Part shown: in pieces, positions 25,427-31,635 of the stretch
Layout: each line of letters starts with the position of its first letter
Numbering within the stretch: position 1 is the first letter of the stretch
Made by a program: the position numbers and the translations under genes
Source of the DNA: CAIVAT01 sp037137455
GTDB taxonomy: Bacteria > Bacteroidota > Bacteroidia > Bacteroidales > FEN-979
Length of the DNA stretch: 34,270 nt
NCBI GenBank assembly: GCA_037137455.1
Contig: JBAXKG010000027.1
Coordinates: 1 to 34,270 of the forward strand
Direction of reading: 5' to 3'
The notes under the pieces: generated by a model
Database searches by the model: none
What the model saw: only the letters and a program-made list of their open reading frames with translations
What the model was told of the DNA's origin: nothing

Positions 25427-27582
25427 TAATTCTGTCATTTATCCTTACTGTAAGTCTGTTTTCACAATCGTCACCTCATGGAGCCGGATTTAAGGTTAAA
25501 TGCGCGGATTGCCACAATACCACGGGGTGGAAAGTTGATCTGAAAACCTTGTCATTCAATCATAATAACACGAAATTTCCACTCATTGGACAACATCAAT
25601 CCGTGAATTGCAAAAGGTGTCACACTTCACTGGAATTTTCAAAAGCAGGCAAAGAGTGTATTTCATGTCACACAGATATTCATAATCAAACTGTAGGTAA
25701 TGACTGTTCAAGGTGTCATACACCTGTTTCATGGGTTGTAAATAATATTACAGAGATTCATCAGCGAAGCCGTTTTCCCCTGGTTGGCCCCCATGTCACA
25801 GCCGATTGTTTCGATTGCCATACTAATGCTTCCGCTTCATTGCTTCTTTTTGGCCCGCTTGGCGTTGAATGTAATGATTGCCATCAGAAAGATTACGCGG
25901 CCACCACCAAACCGAATCATAAGACTGGCGGATACTCAACCAACTGCCCGCAATGCCATAATATGAGCGCATTTTCCTGGTCTGGCGCAGGCATTAATCA
26001 TAATTTCTTCCCTCTTACCGGCGGCCATGCTATCAATAATTGCCAGGATTGTCATAAAACACCTGATTATTCAAGTACCTCTCCGATATGTTTTTCGTGC
26101 CATCAATCAAATTTCAACGCTACTACAAATCCAAGTCACACACTGCTTAATTTTTCCACAAATTGCACAGATTGCCATACGACCGACCCGGGATGGAAAC
26201 CCGCCGAATACAGGGAACATGATGCAAAGTCATTCCCCATATATTCGGGTAAGCATAATGGAGAATGGAGCACCTGCAGTGATTGCCACACTAATCCAGC
26301 CAGCTATGCACAATTTACCTGCATCGATTGCCATGAACACAGCCAATCCGAAATGGATAATAAACATAATGAGACTCAGGGATACGTTTATAGCAGTCCT
26401 GCATGTCTGGGATGCCATCCTACGGGTTCGTCAGAAGAATCATTTAATCACAGTACATCTGCTTTTCCTTTAACGGGGGCACATGCTACAACCGAGTGTA
26501 TTAAATGCCACACGAATGGTTATCACGGAACCTCAACAATATGTTACAACTGCCACTCAGAGCAGTTCAATAAAACAACAAATCCAAATCATGCCGCAAT
26601 AAATATTTCAACGGAATGTCAAACCTGTCACACTACTCTTCCGGGGTGGATACCGGCTACTTTCCCGACCCACGATAGTTATTTTAAATTGGCTGGAGCT
26701 CATGTTCCCATCGCCAACGATTGTGCTACCTGCCATAAGGGGAACTATAATAATACCCCAAACTTATGTTTTGGTTGCCATGCCGATAAGTATAACCAGT
26801 CAACGAATCCAAACCATATCACCTCCAATTTCCCGACTGTCTGTGAAACATGCCATTCACAAACCGCTTGGATTCCGTCAAACTTTAACCATAACAATAC
26901 CTACCCGCTTACTGGCGCCCATGAAACCATTGCAAACAATTGCGTTTCATGCCATCAGGGCAGCTATGTCAATACTCCCAATACATGTGCCGGATGTCAT
27001 CTGCCGAATTATAACACAACGACAAATCCTAATCATGCCGCGATAAACATACCAACAAATTGTGTTACTTGTCATACCACAAATCCGAACTGGATTCCGG
27101 CTACTTTCGCAATCCACAACAATTATTACGTTCTGGCCGGTGCGCATGTTACAATTGCCAACAATTGCATCGATTGCCATAAAGGCAATTATAATATAAC
27201 CCCAAATACTTGCGTTGGCTGTCATTTAACCAATTACAACCAAACAACCAATCCACCTCATGCCGCATCGCAGTTTCCGACTATTTGTACAAATTGCCAT
27301 ACGCAAAACGCATGGGTACCCGCCAACTGGGATCACGACAACTTGTATTTCCCGATTTATTCAGGAAAACATAAAGGGGAATGGAATGCCTGTACCGATT
27401 GTCATCCGAATTCTGGAAATTACGCGGTGTTTACTTGTACCACATCATGCCATCCTCAATCAACGATGAATAGCGAACATCAGGGCGTGAGTGGGTACAC
27501 ATACAATAGCGCTGCATGTTTAAGCTGTCACCCAAAAGGAAATGGTGATAAAATGATGTATAAAAACAGTAGAAATGATTAA
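25408..27582 (+). CDS. 28-heme c-type cytochrome (27 CxxCH plus one CxxxCH)
   Basis: A 724-residue secreted protein with signal peptide (MRKLSLIILSFILTVSLFSQ). I count 27 CxxCH motifs and one CTTSCH (677-682), arranged as one leading heme plus nine triplets. Residues 353-647 hold four consecutive modules of 73-75 residues (openings such as FPLTGAH, FKLAGAH, YPLTGAH, YVLAGAH). A different capping module opening FPIYSGKHxGEW and ending ACLxCHPxG occurs twice (277-340 and 648-711). The mature protein is rich in Asn and Thr, unlike the Lys-rich 20-heme partner, which could fit a surface-exposed position. It starts inside the last heme codons of the upstream gene and overlaps the barrel gene by 8 bases. 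No catalytic heme motif is seen. Confidence 0.92.
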   Translation: MRKLSLIILSFILTVSLFSQSSPHGAGFKVKCADCHNTTGWKVDLKTLSFNHNNTKFPLIGQHQSVNCKRCHTSLEFSKAGKECISCHTDIHNQTVGNDCSRCHTPVSWVVNNITEIHQRSRFPLVGPHVTADCFDCHTNASASLLLFGPLGVECNDCHQKDYAATTKPNHKTGGYSTNCPQCHNMSAFSWSGAGINHNFFPLTGGHAINNCQDCHKTPDYSSTSPICFSCHQSNFNATTNPSHTLLNFSTNCTDCHTTDPGWKPAEYREHDAKSFPIYSGKHNGEWSTCSDCHTNPASYAQFTCIDCHEHSQSEMDNKHNETQGYVYSSPACLGCHPTGSSEESFNHSTSAFPLTGAHATTECIKCHTNGYHGTSTICYNCHSEQFNKTTNPNHAAINISTECQTCHTTLPGWIPATFPTHDSYFKLAGAHVPIANDCATCHKGNYNNTPNLCFGCHADKYNQSTNPNHITSNFPTVCETCHSQTAWIPSNFNHNNTYPLTGAHETIANNCVSCHQGSYVNTPNTCAGCHLPNYNTTTNPNHAAINIPTNCVTCHTTNPNWIPATFAIHNNYYVLAGAHVTIANNCIDCHKGNYNITPNTCVGCHLTNYNQTTNPPHAASQFPTICTNCHTQNAWVPANWDHDNLYFPIYSGKHKGEWNACTDCHPNSGNYAVFTCTTSCHPQSTMNSEHQGVSGYTYNSAACLSCHPKGNGDKMMYKNSRND
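26464..27348 (+). repeat. Four tandem three-heme modules in the 28-heme cytochrome
   Basis: Four units of about 220 bases (residues 353-425, 426-498, 499-573, 574-647). Units share GAH-x5-NNC, TTNPNHAA and TxCxTCHTxxxxWxPAxF elements. Similarity at both protein and DNA level is clearly higher than in the 20-heme protein, implying recent expansion. Confidence 0.85.
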
Positions 27583-29230
27583 TAAAATCACCTTGAAATA
27601 CTTAATACCTGTCCTTGGACTATTTTTTACCGGGCCAGTCCTTATGAGTCAAAATTATTATGCAACCATTGAGGGGAAAGTATCCTATGTAACCACCCAA
27701 TATGTATATGTTAAATTTCAGTCGACTGAAAATATTTCAAAGGGAGATACCCTCTATTCCTATCAGGCGGGTGTGCTTGCCCCCGTATTGGTAGTTGGGG
27801 ATATTTCATCGATTTCCTGTGCCTGCATTCCAATTTCGACACAAAAATTATCTATTGCCGATCTGATTGTTTCCGGAAGAAAAGCAATAAAGCCTGTGAT
27901 TGCCGGGGATAAAGATGAAAAGCCGGGATTACCCGCTGAAGTTAAAAGTCGGGATTCTGTTGTAGCAAAACCGGTACAACCTAAAAAACGAAAGCAACTG
28001 ATCAGCGGGAATTTTACGGTTGCATCATATTTAAATTTTTCAAATATCACTTCTAATTCTCAAAGGATGAGATATTCCTTTTCATTGAATGCGAAAAACA
28101 TTGGCAACTCAAAACTTTCTGCAGAGGCATATATTAATTTTGTACATAAAATCGGTGAATGGAGCGAAGTAAGGGACGATATATTCAACGGGTTAAAAAT
28201 ATACAGCCTGGCCCTGAACTATGAATTCAACAAGCACCATAAAATATGGCTTGGCCGGAAAATTAATCCGCGAATTTCTAATGCCGGCCCCGTTGACGGG
28301 CTTCAATACGAATTAAAATTCAATTCCTTCACCTTCGGGGTAATTGCAGGCACACGGCCCGATTACAAAAATTACAGCTTTAATCCCAACCTTTTTCAGT
28401 TTGGCGGCTATCTTGGACATGACTTAACAACAAAAAAAGGCAACATGCAAACAACGATTGCATTTATCGAACAAATGAATAATGGTTTTACTGATCGACG
28501 ATTTGCCTATTTTCAACACTCCAATGCACTGCTGACAAATTTATATTTTTTTGGATCCGTTGAAGTCGGACTGTATAAAAAAGTCATGAATCCTGTTGAT
28601 ACAATCCAAAAAGACACTACTTACACAAAAGACAATTCTCCTACCCTTTCCAACTTATATTTATCATTGAGATACAGACCGATCAGGCAGTTATCGCTTA
28701 GCATTTCATACAGTGCACTGAACAATATTATTTATTACGAAACCTATCCCAAAAACATTCTGGAGAAAATGATCGAAGTGGCAACTGTACAGGGCTATAT
28801 GTTTCAGGCAAACGGTCAGCCTGTTAAAAACCTGTCAATTGGTTTAAATATCGGTTACCGTGACAGCAAACTAGATCCAAAACCCTCGAAAAACCTTTAT
28901 GGTTACGTTACTTATAGCAATGTGCCGGGGATAAATGTTTCAGCTACTATTTCAGCTACCTTATTGGAAACAAGTTATATTTCGGGCAGGATATACAGCC
29001 TTGGAATTTCCCGCGATCTTGTTCCCGGAAAATTATCCGGCGGGTTGGAATATAAGTATGTTAGTTACAAATTTCTGAGCGGCGAATCGAAACAGATTCA
29101 AAACATGGCCGACCTGAACCTTATATGGCGAATTATCAAAAAACTTTCCTGCTCCCTTTATCTCGAAGGCACTTTTGAAAAGAATTCGATTTTTAACCGG
29201 GTATATATTAATATTACCCAAAGGTTTTAA
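27575..29230 (+). CDS. Outer-membrane beta-barrel, putative porin of a porin-cytochrome conduit
   Basis: A 551-residue protein with a signal peptide (hydrophobic stretch to about residue 25, LMSQ). Residues 28-105 form a small beta-rich domain (TIEGKVSYVTTQYVYVKF, ISKGDTLYSY) with a CAC pair at 82-84. A charged, proline-containing linker (about 106-142) leads into about 410 residues of alternating amphipathic strands with aromatic girdles, such as YSFSLNAKNIG, KIYSLALNYEF, HKIWLGRKI, FTFGVIAGTRPDY and KLSCSLYLEGTFEK. The last residues NITQRF end in Phe, the usual outer-membrane signal for barrel insertion. It resembles no named porin that I can recognise. Its ATGA overlap with the 28-heme gene implies coupled translation, and that context suggests a barrel holding a cytochrome wire, as in MtrB/PCC systems. 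Confidence 0.75.
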   Translation: MINKITLKYLIPVLGLFFTGPVLMSQNYYATIEGKVSYVTTQYVYVKFQSTENISKGDTLYSYQAGVLAPVLVVGDISSISCACIPISTQKLSIADLIVSGRKAIKPVIAGDKDEKPGLPAEVKSRDSVVAKPVQPKKRKQLISGNFTVASYLNFSNITSNSQRMRYSFSLNAKNIGNSKLSAEAYINFVHKIGEWSEVRDDIFNGLKIYSLALNYEFNKHHKIWLGRKINPRISNAGPVDGLQYELKFNSFTFGVIAGTRPDYKNYSFNPNLFQFGGYLGHDLTTKKGNMQTTIAFIEQMNNGFTDRRFAYFQHSNALLTNLYFFGSVEVGLYKKVMNPVDTIQKDTTYTKDNSPTLSNLYLSLRYRPIRQLSLSISYSALNNIIYYETYPKNILEKMIEVATVQGYMFQANGQPVKNLSIGLNIGYRDSKLDPKPSKNLYGYVTYSNVPGINVSATISATLLETSYISGRIYSLGISRDLVPGKLSGGLEYKYVSYKFLSGESKQIQNMADLNLIWRIIKKLSCSLYLEGTFEKNSIFNRVYINITQRF

Positions 29231-29324
29231 CGGTCATATCAACAACCTCCCTGTCGTTTATATAATTTGTGAAAACAATGACAAGCCCCATGACCGATGA
29301 CAACTCCGTTTCATGATAAATAAT

Positions 29325-29332
29325 TATCTTTG
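29325..29332 (+). promoter_or_regulatory. Candidate -7 element for the OB-fold gene
   Basis: TATCTTTG followed by CGCC is an exact TAnnTTTG match 31 bases before the ATG at 29364. It suggests that this gene can be expressed apart from the barrel/cytochrome transcript. No -33 element is evident. Confidence 0.5.
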
Positions 29333-29363
29333 CGCCATGAAAAATAATTAAAAAAGACACTGT

Positions 29364-30101
29364 ATGAATAGAAACAAAATAATTTTTATCGTCGTTTTAC
29401 TGCTTCTGGGTATCCTTTTCATTGTGACAACATGTTACAGGAGTGGGGAAAAAAGCAATGCAGCCATCTTACCTCCCGGCACCCATGGGGTCAGTGTTAT
29501 TGAGGTCATTCAAACATCCAATTATACATACCTTCAGGTTGAAGAAAATAACAAAAAATTCTGGATAGCCATTGTCAGGGCTGACGCCAAACCTGGCGAC
29601 TCGGTTTACTATACCAACGACTCAGAAATGAAAGATTTTCTAAGCAAAGAACTTGGGCGCACATTTCCTTCTATATATTTTGTACAGGATCCCAGCAACA
29701 AACTGAAAACTGCCGAAGCAGAAGCCACGCAGCTTATGACACCCAAGAAGGTGGAAATTGTCAGATGGTCTGATATTTCAGTTGAAACACCAAAAGGTGG
29801 AATTTCTATAGCAGAACTTTATAAGAATAAAGATAAGTACGCTGAAAAAACAGTGATCATCAGGGGGAAAATAGTAAGATATAACCATGCCGTTATGAAT
29901 AAAAACTGGGTGCATATTCAGGATGGCACCGATTTTTCCGATAAATTCGATCTGACGGTTACAACCATGGACAGCCTTACTGTTGGAAAAATTGTCACCT
30001 TCAGGGGAATCATACGGTTGGATAAGGATTTCGGCTCAGGCTATAAATATGATGTCATCATGGAGGAGGCCAAGGCCAGCGATATCAAACCAGCGGAATA
30101 A
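29364..30101 (+). CDS. Membrane-anchored periplasmic protein with OB-fold-like C-terminal domain
   Basis: A 245-residue protein with one N-terminal helix (about 6-22, IIFIVVLLLLGILFIVTT). A cysteine follows at 24, but the residue before it is Thr, so a lipoprotein signal is doubtful. Residues 40-90 form a small beta domain (GVSVIEVIQTSNYTYLQVEE...FWIAIVRADAKPGDSVYYT). The C-terminal 90 residues show an OB-fold-like pattern: KTVIIRGKIVRYNHAVMNKN, WVHIQDGTDFSDKFDLTVTT, VGKIVTFRGIIRLDKDFGSGYKYDVIMEEA. I recall similar NWxHIQDGT...DLTVTT proteins in metal-reducing bacteria near multiheme cytochromes, but cannot verify this here. A role in cytochrome assembly or stability is inference only. Confidence 0.65.
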   Translation: MNRNKIIFIVVLLLLGILFIVTTCYRSGEKSNAAILPPGTHGVSVIEVIQTSNYTYLQVEENNKKFWIAIVRADAKPGDSVYYTNDSEMKDFLSKELGRTFPSIYFVQDPSNKLKTAEAEATQLMTPKKVEIVRWSDISVETPKGGISIAELYKNKDKYAEKTVIIRGKIVRYNHAVMNKNWVHIQDGTDFSDKFDLTVTTMDSLTVGKIVTFRGIIRLDKDFGSGYKYDVIMEEAKASDIKPAE

Positions 30102-30113
30102 ATTTATTATTGA

Positions 30114-31538
30114 TTATTGTCTCGCGATATGCCTGATCATCCCCCTGAATATTAATCCATGAAACGGGAGTAATGCCAACCAGTAAACCCTTCCCCGGAT
30201 TCCTTTCGGACGGAAAGTGGCTGTTTGTTTAAGGACATTATCAGAGTCAATATTAAACTCAAGCCATGCTTCACCCGGAAGTTTCATTTCGGCATAAAGC
30301 AATAATCTTTTTCCCTTTTTATCAGCATAAATAACCCTCCAGAAATCAAGGGCATCACCGGCAGCAATCTCTACCGGTTTGGTTCTTCCCCTGCAAATGC
30401 CGACCTTTCCGACCAGTTTATCCATAAACCCCCTGATGTTCCAAAGCAAGTCGGCATAATACCATCCGTTTACACCCCCGACAGACCAGATTCTTTCCAC
30501 TGCTTTTCCGGCATCCGATACATTGCGTTTCCTGGTGTCTTTGTAACATCCGTACACCGGCGCTTCTATATATTTCGACGATCCTTTTTCCATGGCATCA
30601 CTGGTAATGGCCTCTTTCCAACTCGACAATACCAGATGCTGTTCAATTCTGTCAAAGGCCAGTTCAATGGCTTTATTATAGGGGACCGGCACAATACCAA
30701 GCATTTTCTCCAGGTCATTGTCTTTGCATACCACTTCCACCTTCATGCTGTTCACAAGATGGTTGGCGAGTGAATAAGAAACTGAGGTAATAAAATTCAA
30801 CCAGTATGATGAAAGCCGGGGGGTCATAACCGGCACCACGCCTACCCATCGTCTGAGCCCGCGAATTCCAGCGAAACGCAAGAGCATTTCACGGTAGGTC
30901 AACACTTCGGGGCCGCCGATATCATAGCTATGGTTAAAGGTATCCTGCTTCAAAATGACACCAAAGAGGAACTGTACCACGTTTCGGATTGAGATAGGTT
31001 GACATCGTGTGTTGAGCCATCTGGGGGCTATCATTACAGGCATTTTTTCGACCAGGTCACGGATAATTTCAAACGAGGCGCTACCCGATCCAAGGATGAT
31101 CCCTGCTTTCAGGGTGGTCAGGGAATATACTTCGGAGGAAAGAATATCTTCTACGTTTTTCCGGGAAGAAAGGTGTTTGGAAAGTTTTTTTTCATTAACG
31201 ATCCCGCTCAGATAAATGACCTGTTTTACCTGTGTCTGTTCCATTCTCATTTTAAAATTTCCGGCAGATATGGCCTCCATTTCAACAAAACTTCCCTTGT
31301 CAGTCGCCATGGAATGAATCAGGTAAAAAGCGACATCAATATCTTCCGGAATTCTGTCCAGCTCCCCCGAAAATAAAAAATCAACTTCAACAACACTCAA
31401 ATTATCGCTTTTGAAACGGCTAAAATCAAAACGTTTTATGTCGCGAACACAACATACCACTTCATGCCCGTTTTCAAGTAAAACCGGCAACAAACGTTTG
31501 GCAATATAACCTGTAGCTCCTGTAAGGAGTATTTTCAT
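30114..31538 (-). CDS. SDR-type NAD(P)-binding protein with DUF2867-like C-terminal domain
   Basis: A 474-residue protein. It opens with the Rossmann dinucleotide motif MKILLTGATGYIAKRLLPVL and continues as an atypical short-chain dehydrogenase/NmrA-like fold (EVDFLFSGELDRIP, AFYLIHSMATDKG, VKQVIYLSGIV). From about residue 310 the C-terminal part (VERIWSVGGVNGWYYADLLW, ALDFWRVIYADKKGKRLLLYAEMKLPGEAWLEF) matches the DUF2867-type domain often fused to these proteins. Substrate unknown. I start at the ATG at 31538 rather than 31565, because the family begins at the Rossmann strand and a promoter -7 match covers the upstream ATG. It ends 12 bases from the convergent OB-fold gene. Confidence 0.85.
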   Translation of the reverse strand: MKILLTGATGYIAKRLLPVLLENGHEVVCCVRDIKRFDFSRFKSDNLSVVEVDFLFSGELDRIPEDIDVAFYLIHSMATDKGSFVEMEAISAGNFKMRMEQTQVKQVIYLSGIVNEKKLSKHLSSRKNVEDILSSEVYSLTTLKAGIILGSGSASFEIIRDLVEKMPVMIAPRWLNTRCQPISIRNVVQFLFGVILKQDTFNHSYDIGGPEVLTYREMLLRFAGIRGLRRWVGVVPVMTPRLSSYWLNFITSVSYSLANHLVNSMKVEVVCKDNDLEKMLGIVPVPYNKAIELAFDRIEQHLVLSSWKEAITSDAMEKGSSKYIEAPVYGCYKDTRKRNVSDAGKAVERIWSVGGVNGWYYADLLWNIRGFMDKLVGKVGICRGRTKPVEIAAGDALDFWRVIYADKKGKRLLLYAEMKLPGEAWLEFNIDSDNVLKQTATFRPKGIRGRVYWLALLPFHGLIFRGMIRHIARQ

Positions 31539-31564
31539 GCTGGTTCGTTTAAGATGATACCCCA

Positions 31565-31572
31565 CAAAGATA
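31565..31572 (-). promoter_or_regulatory. Candidate -7 element for the SDR gene
   Basis: The minus strand reads TATCTTTG, an exact TAnnTTTG match, 26 bases before the ATG at 31538. It supports that start over the upstream ATG at 31565. No -33 element is evident. Confidence 0.5.
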
Positions 31573-31635
31573 TATATCTTTTTACATATGGCATCATGTC
31601 AATATTGTGACGCCATTAAGAGTTGAGCCTTATCC

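Noticed and set aside
26027..26473. 148-residue open frame in another frame of the 28-heme cytochrome gene
   Set aside because: A by-product of the repeated CxxCH codons; no domain, and the real frame has 27 CxxCH motifs.
26464..27348. Regularly spaced repeats resembling a CRISPR array
   Set aside because: The period is about 220 bases, the reading frame is continuous, and the repeats are three-heme protein modules.
23825..27582. Multiheme proteins as nitrite, hydroxylamine or tetrathionate reductases
   Set aside because: No CxxCK or other catalytic heme motif and no known catalytic-site residues were found; the repeats look like electron-carrying modules.
29231..29296. Inverted repeat CGGTCAT / ATGACCG after the barrel gene
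   Set aside because: Arms of 7 bases separated by about 52 bases are easily found by chance; no T-run follows.
31590..31614. Inverted repeat GGCxTCA...TGAxGCC in the gap before the SDR gene as a terminator
   Set aside because: The stem has a mismatch and a large loop, and no T-run follows on either strand; at most an operator, with no support.
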